Counted from the first letter of the stretch, positions 36,993-45,973 are shown. The stretch is 64,000 nt of DNA from Leptolyngbyaceae cyanobacterium clean351 (GCA_027451865.1 DAIDHW010000007.1:1-64000); one strand, 5' to 3'. Notes: generated from the letters alone by a model not told the origin. A program made the numbers and translations.

Positions 36993-38240
36993 ATGGGTGT
37001 TCCCCGGCCCCTCGCCAACTTTTCCATCTCTAATCCCTTCACCTTCACGACCCAGTTAGGGGTTTGGATTCTCTTGGGTTTGGGGTGCGGGTTAGTGGCT
37101 TCGACCTACTGGTTAACCCTAGCCTGGTTGACAGACCAGGGGCGATTCCTGCAGGGCGCAGGGGTAGTGGCCCTCATGGGGGGAGCTGGTCTGGGAGTAG
37201 GCCTGCTAATTCACTGGCTAGGAGACCCGGGAGAGATCTCTCAACTGGTAGACGATGTGCATCTGCGGGGGGGGCGGATTGAAGCGCGGCGCAATCCCAA
37301 CATGCTCATGACCTCCCTGCTGAGCATTGCTAGTGGCGGGAGCTTAGGTCCCGAGGCCCCGATGGTCCAATTAACTGGCTCCCTGGGGACCTGGTTAGCG
37401 GACCGGTTAGGTCTAGGGGGGGGGGAATTGCGCTGCCTAAGCTTAGCCGGCATGGCTGCTGGCTTTACTGCCCTGTTCGGAGCTCCCCTGGGAGGAGCCT
37501 TTTTTGCCCTAGAAATCCTGCACGACCAACACTTTCTCGAGTACTACCGAGCTGTGGTCCCTGCCCTCGTGGCCAGCTGCTCTAGCTACCTAGTATTTGT
37601 GCTCATTACCCACCTGGGCCTGGCCCCAGACTGGCATTTCCCCCAGTACCACCTCCAGGGTATTGATGACATTCTGACGGCGATGCTGTATGGCGCTCTG
37701 GGAGCTGGAGCTGCCTGGGTCTTCATTACCTTGGTCAGTCTGGTCCGGCGCGCGGTGCCCAAAATTCCCGGGCCAGTCTACCTCCACACTACCCTAGCCG
37801 GTCTGGTTCTGGGGGTTCTGGGGGTAGTGTGGCCCTTGAGCCGCTACTTCGGGGATGCTCAACTTAATACTCTCCTGTCGGTGCAGCTGGGCATGTGGGG
37901 CTTACTGGGTTTGGCGGTAGTCAAGATGGTAGCAGTCAGTGTTACCATCGCTGGGGAGTGGCGGGGGGGTCTAATCATTCCTCTGTTCTTTATTGGCGCC
38001 TGCCTGGGCAAAGCCCTGACCCTCCCGGGAGTGGACCCGAGTTTGGCCATGATTGCCACTATGGCAGCCCTGAATGCGGCGGTGACTAGGACTCCTATCA
38101 GTACCGGTATTCTTTTGGCCAAGCTGACTGGGGCTAGTCCTCTGACCCCGATTCTATTTGCCGGTTTAGTGGGTTTTTTCCTCTCCCCCCGGACTCCCTT
38201 CATTAAATCCCAATCTGATCATCCCTCCTGTCCTCTATGA
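36993..38240 (+). CDS. ClC-family chloride channel/transporter
   Basis: A 415-residue membrane protein with about ten hydrophobic helices. The anion-binding segment IASGGSLGPEAPMVQL carries the gating glutamate, AGFTALFGAPLGGAFFALE is helix H-I text, and GGLIIPLFFIGACLG lies near the C terminus. Whether it is a channel or a Cl-/H+ exchanger cannot be decided by eye. The stop overlaps the purH start (ATGA). Confidence 0.88.
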   Translation: MGVPRPLANFSISNPFTFTTQLGVWILLGLGCGLVASTYWLTLAWLTDQGRFLQGAGVVALMGGAGLGVGLLIHWLGDPGEISQLVDDVHLRGGRIEARRNPNMLMTSLLSIASGGSLGPEAPMVQLTGSLGTWLADRLGLGGGELRCLSLAGMAAGFTALFGAPLGGAFFALEILHDQHFLEYYRAVVPALVASCSSYLVFVLITHLGLAPDWHFPQYHLQGIDDILTAMLYGALGAGAAWVFITLVSLVRRAVPKIPGPVYLHTTLAGLVLGVLGVVWPLSRYFGDAQLNTLLSVQLGMWGLLGLAVVKMVAVSVTIAGEWRGGLIIPLFFIGACLGKALTLPGVDPSLAMIATMAALNAAVTRTPISTGILLAKLTGASPLTPILFAGLVGFFLSPRTPFIKSQSDHPSCPL

Positions 38241-39751
38241 AACCCCTCGCCCTCCTGAGCGTATCGGATAAAACTGGCCTAATCGAACTGGCCCAGACCC
38301 TAGTTGGGGAATTTGGCTTTGACTTGATGAGCAGTGGGGGCACTGCCCAGGCCTTGCAGCGGGCTGGCCTACCGGTGACCAAAGTTTCTGACTATACCGG
38401 GTTCCCAGAGATTCTCGGTGGCCGGGTTAAAACTCTCCATCCACGCATCCACGGGGGAATTTTAGCCCGGACCGAGCTGGAGGAGGACCGACAGCAGTTG
38501 GCTCACCACCAGATTCGGGCAATTGAGCTAGTGGTAGTTAATCTCTACCCCTTCCAGGCCACAATTGCCCGCCCGGAAGTCACCCCCGAAGAGGCCATCG
38601 AGCAGATCGACATTGGTGGGCCTACCCTACTGCGGGGAGCAGCTAAAAACCACGCCTCCGTCAGTGTATTGTGCGATCCAGGCCAGTACCCAACCTACCT
38701 AGAAGACCGCCGCCAGGGGACCATCACCCCGGAAAAGCGCCGGGCCTGGGCCCAGGCGGCCTTTGCCCACACCGCCGCCTACGATACAGCCATCGCCGCT
38801 TACCTTAGCCCTGAGCCCACCTTTAACCTCAAAGCCTCCCTAGTCCAGACCCTCCGCTACGGGGAAAACCCCCACCAAGGGGCGGCCTGGTACCAGACCG
38901 GAGCTGCTCCTACGGGTTGGGCCAGGGCCACTAAGCTTCAAGGGAAGGAGCTTAGTTATAACAACCTAGTCGACCTGGAGGCAGCTCGAGAACTGATTGC
39001 TGACCTGCTAGACACGCCGGCGGCGGCAATTCTCAAGCACACTAACCCCTGTGGAGTGGCTTGCGGTTCAACCCTGGAGGAAGCCTACCAGCGGGCCCTG
39101 CGTGCTGATCCAGTGTCAGCCTTTGGTGGGGTGGTCGCTCTCAGTCGCCCCCTAGATGTAGCAACTGCCCAAGCCCTGGCACAGATATTCCTCGAATGCA
39201 TTCTGGTGCCCGGCTGCGATCCGGCCGCCCAGGAGGTCCTGCAAGCTAAGTCCCGAGTGCGGCTCATGGTACTTTCGGACCTGGCTAGTGGTCCTGACAA
39301 GGGGATCAAGGCCGTTGCCGGGGGCCTATTAGTGCAGGATAGTAACATCGGGGGGGTAGAGCCCCAGGGCTGGCAGGTGGTGACCAAAGCCCAACCCACC
39401 CCCGCGGATCTAGGGGAGTTGGGGTTTGCCTGGCGGGTAGTTAAGCACGTTAAGTCTAATGCCATTGTGGTTACCCGTAGTCAATGCACCCTAGGGATTG
39501 GTGCTGGTCAAATGAACCGGGTCGGCTCCGTGGCCCTAGCCCTGCAGCAGGCGGGCCTGCAGGCTAACGGTGCCTATCTGGCCAGTGACGGCTTTTTCCC
39601 CTTTAGCGACTCAGTTCAGCTGGCAGCTCAGGCAGGTATTCGCGCCATCATCCAGCCAGGCGGGAGTCTGCGGGACCAGGAATCCATCGAGGCGGCGGAC
39701 AAGGAAGGGTTAATTATGGTCACAACTGGAGTCAGACACTTCTGGCATTGA
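38237..39751 (+). CDS. purH: Bifunctional AICAR transformylase/IMP cyclohydrolase
   Basis: Last two steps of purine synthesis: formylation of AICAR and closure to IMP. The N-terminal MGS-like cyclohydrolase domain has SDKTGLIELA and GRVKTLHPRIHGGIL. The C-terminal transformylase has LRYGENPHQGAAWY, LKHTNPCGVA and SDGFFPFSDS. Length 504 is typical. Translationally coupled to the ClC gene by overlap, and convergent with a small secreted-protein gene. Confidence 0.97.
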   Translation: MKPLALLSVSDKTGLIELAQTLVGEFGFDLMSSGGTAQALQRAGLPVTKVSDYTGFPEILGGRVKTLHPRIHGGILARTELEEDRQQLAHHQIRAIELVVVNLYPFQATIARPEVTPEEAIEQIDIGGPTLLRGAAKNHASVSVLCDPGQYPTYLEDRRQGTITPEKRRAWAQAAFAHTAAYDTAIAAYLSPEPTFNLKASLVQTLRYGENPHQGAAWYQTGAAPTGWARATKLQGKELSYNNLVDLEAARELIADLLDTPAAAILKHTNPCGVACGSTLEEAYQRALRADPVSAFGGVVALSRPLDVATAQALAQIFLECILVPGCDPAAQEVLQAKSRVRLMVLSDLASGPDKGIKAVAGGLLVQDSNIGGVEPQGWQVVTKAQPTPADLGELGFAWRVVKHVKSNAIVVTRSQCTLGIGAGQMNRVGSVALALQQAGLQANGAYLASDGFFPFSDSVQLAAQAGIRAIIQPGGSLRDQESIEAADKEGLIMVTTGVRHFWH

Positions 39752-39758
39752 GGAGATC

Positions 39759-40187
39759 TTAGAACGGGGGTGGGGGAGGGCTCACCTGAAATCCGTCGCA
39801 GGCGACTATGCCCTGGGGCGTACGCCATAGTACGGTGTAGCGGCCGGGGGTAGTCGGCTGACCTCCGAGGAAGTCTCGGGGGTATACCAGATAGTTAAAG
39901 CTGCCGCCGTTAAAGACAAAGTGGCTAGAGCTAACCTGGCCTCTAGGAGAGATCACCTGGACCTCCAGGGAGGCGACCGGGGAATGGGGTGGCTTAGTAA
40001 GTCCGAGCAACACTAGATCCCCCGGGTACAGGGAAAAGCGGGGAGCGGAGCTCGTCCAACCAGGACCCCCAACTAGGGCTGGGGGCGGGAGGCAGGCGTA
40101 GGTGTTAAAGTCAAACCGCGGGGGGGGAGTGCTCGGGGGTGTTAGAGCGACCACCAGACCTAAAAGACCCAAGACGGGAGAGTTCAT
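39759..40187 (-). CDS. Hypothetical secreted protein, CopC/Ig-like possibility
   Basis: A 142-residue protein I do not recognise. The first ~16 residues are hydrophobic and suit a short signal peptide; what follows is Pro-rich. The C-terminal half (YLVYPRDFLGGQPTTPGRYTVLW) resembles the end of a small beta-sandwich domain. Its start overlaps the stop of the CbbY-like gene upstream (ATGA), so the two are coexpressed. Confidence 0.6.
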   Translation of the reverse strand: MNSPVLGLLGLVVALTPPSTPPPRFDFNTYACLPPPALVGGPGWTSSAPRFSLYPGDLVLLGLTKPPHSPVASLEVQVISPRGQVSSSHFVFNGGSFNYLVYPRDFLGGQPTTPGRYTVLWRTPQGIVACDGFQVSPPPPPF

Positions 40188-40945
40188 GCCTTCACCAGCT
40201 GCCGGGCTAGGTCGAGGTCAAAGTAGGTAGCCCCCCCGGCCTCTCCCTGGAGAACCTGAAAGGGTAGGTCTGGTTCCCCTAGGTGGTCAAGTACCAGTAG
40301 GGCCCCCTGGAAGTCTTGGTGACGGGTGTAGCCGTTAACGGTGATCACCGTGGGTATCCCAGCTGCGAGGGCGGACTTGAGGCCGTTACTAGAATCCTCC
40401 ACAGCCAAACAATCGGTCGCCTTCAGGTCCAGGTGCTCAAGAGTATAAGTGTAGATATCGGGAGCAGGCTTTTTAGCGGGTACCAAGTCACCAGCCGCGA
40501 TCACCTCAAACCACCCCAAACTCTCAGCCCCCAGGGTACTACTCAGGAGGGCCGTGACGTTGGCGGGGGTGGTGGTGGTGGCAATAGCTAACCGCAGGCC
40601 GGCGCTGCGGGCGCAGTGCAGGAGGCGGGCTACCCCCGGGCGCAAGGGGATCTCCCCTTTAGCGATCAACCGAGTGTAGTGCTCGGTCTTAGCCCAGTGC
40701 AGTTGGGCAATCAGGGCCTCTAGGTTCTCAGGGAGGGGGGAGTCCTGCCGGTACTGGTCAAGATAGAAGCGCATCCGCTCCTTACCCCCGGTAACTGCTA
40801 GCAGGTCTCCGTAGAGCTCTACAGACCAATTCCAGTCTAGGCCCGCCTCAGCAAAAGCCTGATTAAAAGCTAGGCGATGCCCATCCCGCTCCGTGTCCGC
40901 TAGGGTGCCATCAACGTCAAAAATTAGCGCTTGTAGGTCGGCCAT
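40184..40945 (-). CDS. HAD-family phosphatase, CbbY-like
   Basis: A 253-residue haloacid-dehalogenase hydrolase. Motif I is IFDVDGTLADTERDGHR, with a helical cap after it, motif II in LRLAIATTTTPANV, motif III Lys in PAKKPAPDIYTY and motif IV VEDSSNGLKSA. It fits CbbY, which in photosynthetic organisms removes the Rubisco inhibitor xylulose bisphosphate; beta-phosphoglucomutase-type activity is the alternative. First gene of a two-gene leftward unit. Confidence 0.85.
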   Translation of the reverse strand: MADLQALIFDVDGTLADTERDGHRLAFNQAFAEAGLDWNWSVELYGDLLAVTGGKERMRFYLDQYRQDSPLPENLEALIAQLHWAKTEHYTRLIAKGEIPLRPGVARLLHCARSAGLRLAIATTTTPANVTALLSSTLGAESLGWFEVIAAGDLVPAKKPAPDIYTYTLEHLDLKATDCLAVEDSSNGLKSALAAGIPTVITVNGYTRHQDFQGALLVLDHLGEPDLPFQVLQGEAGGATYFDLDLARQLVKA

Positions 40946-41017
40946 GTCATCTTTCCTTGATTAAGGTCCGCCGTCTCATCTTACCTCTGACTGACAAGAC
41001 TACCCCCCAGGGGGATG

Positions 41018-41581
41018 CTAGTGGCCGACTGTCAAGGGTTGGGGAAAAACTGGGTAGTCTAGTTCTACCTCTAGATGCCGCATCACCCGGGCGACGCTTT
41101 CCTCGACGGTTTCCTGGTCCGTAGGACAGAGGACTTCCGGCTGTTCGGGGGGCTCGTAGGGGTCGTCAATGCCGGTGAAGTTCTTGATTTGGCCGGCCCG
41201 AGCTTTCTTGTAAAGTCCCTTGACGTCCCGCTGTTCGCAAACCGCTAGGGGGGCTTGGACGTACACCTCTACAAAGTTACCAATGAGTTGCCGCACATGC
41301 TCCCGCATCTGGCGATAGGGGGAAATGGCCGAGACCAGAACAATCACCCCATTACGGGTTAGCAAGGAGGCGACAAAGGCAATCCGCCGGACATTTTCGT
41401 CTCGGTCTTCGCGACTAAAGCCCAAGCCCTTAGTCAGAAATTCACGTACTACATCCCCGTCCAGGACTTCGACTTTGCGGCCCTGGCGGCGCAACTGTTC
41501 AGCCACGGCACGGCTGATAGTGGTCTTACCGGCACCACTAAGGCCGGTGAACCATACTGTAAGTCCTGTTTCTTGGATCAT
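41018..41581 (-). CDS. cysC: Adenylylsulfate kinase
   Basis: Phosphorylates adenosine 5'-phosphosulfate to PAPS in sulfate assimilation. The P-loop GLSGAGKTT is at about 14-22; FLTKGLGFSREDRDENVRRI is the APS-binding region, and DVKGLYKKARAGQIKNFTGIDDPYE is the lid. At 187 residues it is the stand-alone form without a sulfurylase domain. It is divergent from the integrase gene across about 250 bp and marks the left edge of the accessory island. Confidence 0.95.
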   Translation of the reverse strand: MIQETGLTVWFTGLSGAGKTTISRAVAEQLRRQGRKVEVLDGDVVREFLTKGLGFSREDRDENVRRIAFVASLLTRNGVIVLVSAISPYRQMREHVRQLIGNFVEVYVQAPLAVCEQRDVKGLYKKARAGQIKNFTGIDDPYEPPEQPEVLCPTDQETVEESVARVMRHLEVELDYPVFPQPLTVGH

Positions 41582-41828
41582 GGATGGGGATGGTGCTTGA
41601 GGTCTGGGTTTTACTACAGGAGGGAAAATGGTTTCTCCGCCTTGGGGAATAGGAGGAATTCAGGCTATTGTGACATGATTTGTGTGACATGATCTGTAGG
41701 GCAGTGCCGGATTTGCCTTTAGCAACTATGCCTTGAACGTTCATGAATTGAGCAGGGGGGCTATTGACCTGGACTTCTAGGCAGTTAAGGGCTTTGGCTA
41801 TACTGGCTGAAAAGACCAGGTCCCGCCC

Positions 41829-42971
41829 ATGGCTTCCTCCCCCCCGACCAAAAAATCCCCTAAGGGAACGGTAGTAGTCCGCAACTTCCAAGGTAGACTA
41901 CGCCTGGTCTGGTCCTTTGGGGGTAGGCGTTATTGTCTGTCAACGGGGTTTCCCGACGGCAAGGTCAACCGTCTGGCAGCGGAGGCCAAGGCGCGCCAGA
42001 TTGAGCTGGATATGATTACGGGTAACTTCAACCCGACTCTGGAGAAGTACGATCCCCGCCGTTCCCTCAAAGATAAACCCGTAGAGCTGGCAGCGATTCC
42101 TTTGTTGGAACGGTTTATTCTTCACAAACAAAAAGAAGTCTACCACCGCACCCTAGAAAAGTACCGGACGGCTCTCGAGTACCTACGGCAGTTTCTAGCT
42201 CAGGACTCCCGACGCGTCCTAGACGTGAAAAGTGCCGAACGCCTAGTGGATTATCTACGTCCCCGCTTGGCTCCCGTCACCCTCAAGGAGCGTTTGACCA
42301 TCTACGCGGCTGGCTGGCGGTGGGGGGTGGAGCAGGGGTTGGTGACAAGTAACCCTTGGGAAGGTTTGCCCGGGAGAGTCAAGGTACCCCCTAAACAGAT
42401 GCCCCGGCCCTTCACCCAAGGGGAGGTAGAGGCAATTCTCCAGGGGTTTCGCGAGCACCCCCGTTACTGTCACTACAGTGATTTTGTCAGTTTCCTCTTT
42501 GGTACCGGTTGCCGGACTGGAGAGGCGATTGGCCTGCGCTGGGGACATCTGCACCCGGATTGCTCCGGGGTCTGGTTTGGTGAGAGTATTTCCCGGGGGG
42601 TGAGAAAGGCTACCAAAACTAATCGAGCCCGGTCAGTGACTTTACCTAAAAGCCTGCAAGTCTTGCTGCTGGCCCGACGGCCCCAAGACCCCCACCCAGA
42701 CGACCTAGTATTCACTGCTGCCTGGGGTGGGATTATCAATGACCACAACTTTCGCGACCGGGTTTGGAAACCCGTACTGCAACTAGCAGGGGTGGATTAC
42801 CGCAAACCCTACACAACCCGCCACACTCTTATTAGCCATGCCCTAGCCATGGGTATGGACCCGGTCACCCTAGCGCAGTTAGCCGGCCATGACGTGGAGA
42901 CTCTTTACCAAAACTACGCCGGTTCGGTAAGTTCTCGGCCGCGGTTACCGGATATGTTGTCAGGAGGATAA
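41829..42971 (+). CDS. Tyrosine recombinase/integrase
   Basis: A 380-residue phage-type integrase. The N-terminal ~90 residues hold an arm-binding-like part (VWSFGGRRYCLSTGF), then a SAM-like core-binding domain (about 95-180). The catalytic domain has Arg229 in GTGCRTGEAIGLRW, Lys near 263, Arg331 in YTTRHTLISHA (the box II His is Tyr328), His354 in LAGHDVETLY and the nucleophile Tyr, probably 363 in QNYAG. The set looks active. It flanks cysC and begins an island of genes of unknown function and CRISPR. A broken copy of its 5' end lies at 44344-44640. Confidence 0.9.
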   Translation: MASSPPTKKSPKGTVVVRNFQGRLRLVWSFGGRRYCLSTGFPDGKVNRLAAEAKARQIELDMITGNFNPTLEKYDPRRSLKDKPVELAAIPLLERFILHKQKEVYHRTLEKYRTALEYLRQFLAQDSRRVLDVKSAERLVDYLRPRLAPVTLKERLTIYAAGWRWGVEQGLVTSNPWEGLPGRVKVPPKQMPRPFTQGEVEAILQGFREHPRYCHYSDFVSFLFGTGCRTGEAIGLRWGHLHPDCSGVWFGESISRGVRKATKTNRARSVTLPKSLQVLLLARRPQDPHPDDLVFTAAWGGIINDHNFRDRVWKPVLQLAGVDYRKPYTTRHTLISHALAMGMDPVTLAQLAGHDVETLYQNYAGSVSSRPRLPDMLSGG

Positions 42972-43658
42972 TCACCGTAAAAAAGCACGCTCTGGGGGGG
43001 AGGCGGACCGGTTTGGGGTCAAGATTCGCCCTGTGGCCTTCCTGAGGCAATCTGCCGCCATCAGGTACAATCCCAAGTGCCTACCCGGAATCAGCGGTTT
43101 GAGGGGGTTTTAGGCCTAAGTATATATGCTCACTAGTGTAGTGTGGCTCAGATCTACTCCGCCGGGTCTGGGGAGTTGGTCTATCCCCGGTCACCCTCAG
43201 AGCTACTCCTGATAGAGCCGGGAAAAAAATTGAAATGAAAATGAGATGCTTGTTTCTAGCCTAACCGCTAAATTACTTTCTAGCATGGTTTTTAGAGATT
43301 TACGCTCCACTGGACAGAAGTGGAGTTCAGTTGCTCCCAGGGGGAGTGACGGGCTCAGGTCTCGAAGCTTAGGGCAGTCCCAGGGGGAAAAGAGGGCAGC
43401 GTGGACTTCCGGGGGCGGTGCTCGGTAAGACTATCCCCGCCAATGGGCCGGCGGTAAACTCCCTCAGCAGAAGATCTAGCAGGAGGCGGGGCTGTGGGAA
43501 TCACCACGAGAAATCGACCACTTGTTGAGTAAGCGATGGACTTCCTAGAGGCAGGCCGCAAGATTGGGGAGGTGCCCCGCTCAAGCCGTCGGGGAAATTA
43601 ATTCTGGTGGGGTTGGCTTGGTAGTCTCTGACCAATTAGTATCCCCGACAAGTAGGAG
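42972..43658. other. Non-coding or decayed stretch after integrase
   Basis: 687 bases in which I find no convincing gene. There is an AT-rich spot (TAAGTATATATGCTCACTAGTG near 43118) and a perfect 7-bp hairpin, CTCCACT with AGTGGAG, at 43305-43325. Short open frames exist on both strands, but none shows recognisable protein text or a good ribosome binding site. It may be decayed element DNA. Confidence 0.5.
43305..43325. repeat. Perfect 7-bp inverted repeat
   Basis: CTCCACT (43305-43311) pairs with AGTGGAG (43319-43325) around a 7-base loop, in gene-free DNA between the integrase and the Roadblock-like gene. No T tract follows on either side, so it is not an obvious terminator. A recombination or protein-binding site is possible. 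Confidence 0.35.
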
Positions 43659-44036
43659 CTAGAGTTTGAGCTTGAATTCTATCTCTTGCAGTTTAATCAA
43701 AGTTATCCCCAGGTTGCCATCGTGGCGGCTTACGGCAACGTAAAAGAACAGCCCATACAAGTATTTAGTCAAATGCATGAGATGATACTGAGTCTCAAGG
43801 GTAATGGTGATGTCTTCAATTTTGTCCTTAAAGCCAAGAGCCTCAGCCGCCCTGGCTTTTGCCCGAATCACTTCTGTGTTGACAGCAATTGCTAGGGCCA
43901 GTTTCTGCTTGGGAAAAAGGGGGCTATCAGTACCTGTGTAATCGAGACAGGTACCATTTTTCCAATCCCCTAGGGCGGCCCCGAAAACACCATTGAGAGC
44001 TACTAGCTCTTCTAAACATTGACGAATATTTGACAT
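43659..44036 (-). CDS. Roadblock/LC7-like domain protein
   Basis: A 125-residue protein resembling small cyanobacterial Roadblock/LC7 (MglB-like) proteins. The pattern MSNIRQCLEELVALNGVFGAALGDW, then NTEVIRAKARAAEALGFKDKIEDITITLETQYHL, and a final LQEIEFKL fits the alpha-beta fold of that family. Such proteins regulate small Ras-like GTPases or act as scaffolds. No GTPase gene is next to it. It lies between the integrase and its broken copy, so it may be cargo of the element. Confidence 0.65.
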   Translation of the reverse strand: MSNIRQCLEELVALNGVFGAALGDWKNGTCLDYTGTDSPLFPKQKLALAIAVNTEVIRAKARAAEALGFKDKIEDITITLETQYHLMHLTKYLYGLFFYVAVSRHDGNLGITLIKLQEIEFKLKL

Positions 44037-44343
44037 GACGACTAACAGCCTGACGATAGGGTTTCTATGGAAGTAATGAGAGTGTTCAGATTATAGAGTA
44101 TGTTAGTTTTGTGGTCATCTCAACTGCCCTCACCCATGAAGTTTTGTAAGGGCCTAGGGGGGAAGTCGGGTTGACCATGGCGCGCACCACTCCCGAGGGA
44201 AAGAATCCCTAATTTATACCACTTTATACCACGATCCCACACCGTCGGGGCGAGAGAACTTAGGACCTCGAGGTACTGGTCCGATGGATCACCAAGTCAA
44301 AGTTGAGGCGAGAATGGAGGGCGTGTTTATAACCACTCCTATG
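44037..44343. other. Gap before the integrase remnant
   Basis: 307 bases without a recognisable gene. It contains a head-to-tail duplication of TTTATACCAC at 44213-44232. AT-rich DNA at 44085-44120 is a plausible promoter region for the leftward Roadblock-like gene. Confidence 0.45.
44213..44232. repeat. Tandem 10-bp repeat TTTATACCAC x2
   Basis: Two exact adjacent copies of TTTATACCAC, about one helical turn apart. They could be a regulator site with two half-sites or a replication slip. Only two copies, so an origin-type iteron array is not supported. Confidence 0.4.
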
Positions 44344-44640
44344 ACTCCTAGGCAGTGGCTATGCTGGCTGAAAAGACCGGCTCCCGCCCATGGCCCCCTC
44401 CTCCCCGCCCAAGAAATCCCCCAGGAGAATGGTAGTAGTCCACAACATTAGACTGCGCTTATTCTGGTGGTCCTTTGGGGGCAGGCGTTATTGTCTGTCG
44501 ACTGGGTTTGCTACGGCAAGGCCAACCGTCTGGCAGCGGAGGCCAAGGCGCGTCAGCTTCAACCCGACTCTGGAGAAGTACGACCACCGCCGTTCCCGCA
44601 AAGATAAACCCGTAGAGCTGGCGGCGATTCCTTTATTGGA
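44344..44640 (+). pseudogene. Decayed copy of the integrase promoter and 5' end
   Basis: Aligns with 41773-42109. It shares the upstream words CTAGGCAGT, GGCTGAAAAGACC and CTCCCGCCCATGG, and the coding words TTTGGGGG.AGGCGTTATTG, CAACCGTCTGGCAGCGGAGG, AACCCGACTCTGGAGAAGTACGA and AAAGATAAACCCGTAGAGCTGGC. It has point changes and small indels that break the frame, including loss of about 26 bases before AACCCGACTCTGG. Homology stops abruptly at about 44640, where the 3' end of the next leftward gene begins. It is a remnant of a second related integrase gene or a partial duplication. Confidence 0.85.
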
Positions 44641-45133
44641 TCTGGAAACAGCTCCCCCGGTAATTGAGGTTGTGGTAGCCAGGATAAATCATCGGAATCA
44701 CGGTGGGGATGGGCTGGTTGGGGTTAGCTCCAGGTTGGTGGGGATCAACAGGCTGGACGAAACACTGACCAGAACTAGGTATGGCAGAATCGTAGACCCC
44801 AATGATGAAGGTCTTGTATCGTTGTGCCACCTGAGGGGTGACGGTTAGGGTGTAGGCACAGTTGGCACCATTCTGAGTCACGGTGCCTGGGAATAGGCGG
44901 TTGGACTGGTTATCGACACCAAAGACCGTGATCGTGTTGCAAGACCGACCCGGGAATATGGTGCCGGTGACGGTCGTATATACTGTCCGCTTATACGGAG
45001 GGATAGTAGGAGTGTAGCGGTAGCCAGGAGTATATGTGGGGGCAAGGGATGGGTTAACTTGCGCCAGGGAGGGGGAGGCTAAGGTGATGGCACCAAGGCT
45101 AGTGAGGCAAAATGTGGTCAGTAGTAGCTTCAT
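44633..45133 (-). CDS. Hypothetical secreted protein
   Basis: A 166-residue protein I cannot name. MKLLLTTFCLTSLGAITLASPSLA is a clear Sec signal peptide; this is why I start at 45133 although the frame is open to 45295, across a relic CRISPR repeat. The mature part is Tyr/Thr/Pro-rich at first, then SCNTITVFGVDNQSNRLF and TFIIGVYDSA, with four cysteines that could pair in the periplasm. Its stop codon lies inside the integrase remnant (overlap 44633-44640), so the extreme C terminus may have been created by that insertion. Confidence 0.6.
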   Translation of the reverse strand: MKLLLTTFCLTSLGAITLASPSLAQVNPSLAPTYTPGYRYTPTIPPYKRTVYTTVTGTIFPGRSCNTITVFGVDNQSNRLFPGTVTQNGANCAYTLTVTPQVAQRYKTFIIGVYDSAIPSSGQCFVQPVDPHQPGANPNQPIPTVIPMIYPGYHNLNYRGSCFQIQ

Positions 45134-45162
45134 AGGAGTGTGAAAAGGTTTTCTTAAATCTC

Positions 45163-45202
45163 GTTTATTACCATTCGACTTATATCCCCAGCGAGTGGGG
45201 AT
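45163..45202. repeat. Relic CRISPR repeat, distant
   Basis: A degenerate copy of the array repeat containing the intact hairpin half CCCCAGCGAGTGGGGA. Its 5' half reads GTTT, an extra ATTA, then CCATTCGACTTATAT. It lies about 1.4 kb left of the main array, in the upstream region of a secreted-protein gene. Too long an identical core (17 bases) to be chance. Confidence 0.8.
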
Positions 45203-45407
45203 TGTCAACATGCTCTTGTACTCAAGACCAGGGCTACCATCCCCTTGAATTAACATCCCCGGTAGATCCGCAATAGGCACTGTAAAGGAGGGCAACTAGT
45301 CCAGGCGGGGGCAGACTTGGCGACTAATTCTCAACTTGGGGAAGATGAGGAGGGGGCCTCGAATAAAACCCGAGGGATATTGGCGTTTATCCCCCGCCTC
45401 AGGCAAG

Positions 45408-45782
45408 TTAAGGGGAACTAAGGTAGGCCCAATCAAAGCAGTAATGATTGCCGTTTACCATTACCCCGCAACTGGCGTGCAGGTTGCCGATGCGATGGGA
45501 GTATCCTTTCTGGGCCACTGTCACAACTTGGTCAAACCAAGTGGTCACTCCCGGGGGAAAGGTCTGCTGGGAGTCAACATGAGCGATATTCATAAAGCTA
45601 TCATCTTCAGCTGAACCGTCGTAAACTCGGAAGATTGATAACTTTACCTCGTGCTCACTAACAGGCTGAACCGTGACACACATTGCGGAGTCACAGTGGG
45701 TGGTGGAGTCGGCCCGGACTGGTAAGGCCAGGAACAAGGAACCGGCAGTTGCCAGTGATAACAGGATGTATTTTCTCAGCAT
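45408..45782 (-). CDS. Hypothetical secreted protein with cysteines
   Basis: A 124-residue protein with a clear signal peptide, MLRKYILLSLATAGSLFLALPVRA. The ~100-residue mature part has four cysteines (HCDSAMC, ASCG, HYCFDW), Asp/His-rich patches and no membrane helix. No family is recognised. It lies, with the similar-sized secreted protein on the same strand, between two relic CRISPR repeats. Confidence 0.6.
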   Translation of the reverse strand: MLRKYILLSLATAGSLFLALPVRADSTTHCDSAMCVTVQPVSEHEVKLSIFRVYDGSAEDDSFMNIAHVDSQQTFPPGVTTWFDQVVTVAQKGYSHRIGNLHASCGVMVNGNHYCFDWAYLSSP

Positions 45783-45950
45783 CAGCTATCTCCAGGGATT
45801 CTTACAGGGTATATTTCGTACAAGCATATTATCAAGACTCATTAACTAAGATCAATACTTAGAATGACTTAGCCAAGAGATTGGTATCTTAGATTTCCAT
45901 CAGCTAAAAGACGTCCCCGGGGAGTAGGGAGCCTCGTAGGTGTTTGGTTT

Positions 45951-45966
45951 GCTCCCACGTGGGAGC
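45951..45966. repeat. Perfect 16-base palindrome
   Basis: GCTCCCACGTGGGAGC, self-complementary over all 16 bases, located seven bases beyond the stop of the interrupted leftward gene. It could be a transcript-end hairpin or a dimeric protein site. No T tract follows on the minus strand. Confidence 0.4.
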
Positions 45967-45973
45967 GGTTACT

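Noticed and set aside
43246-43561. Two short opposing frames between integrase and Roadblock-like gene
   Set aside because: Low-complexity, Ser/Arg-rich text without homology-like patterns or start signals; treated as non-coding.
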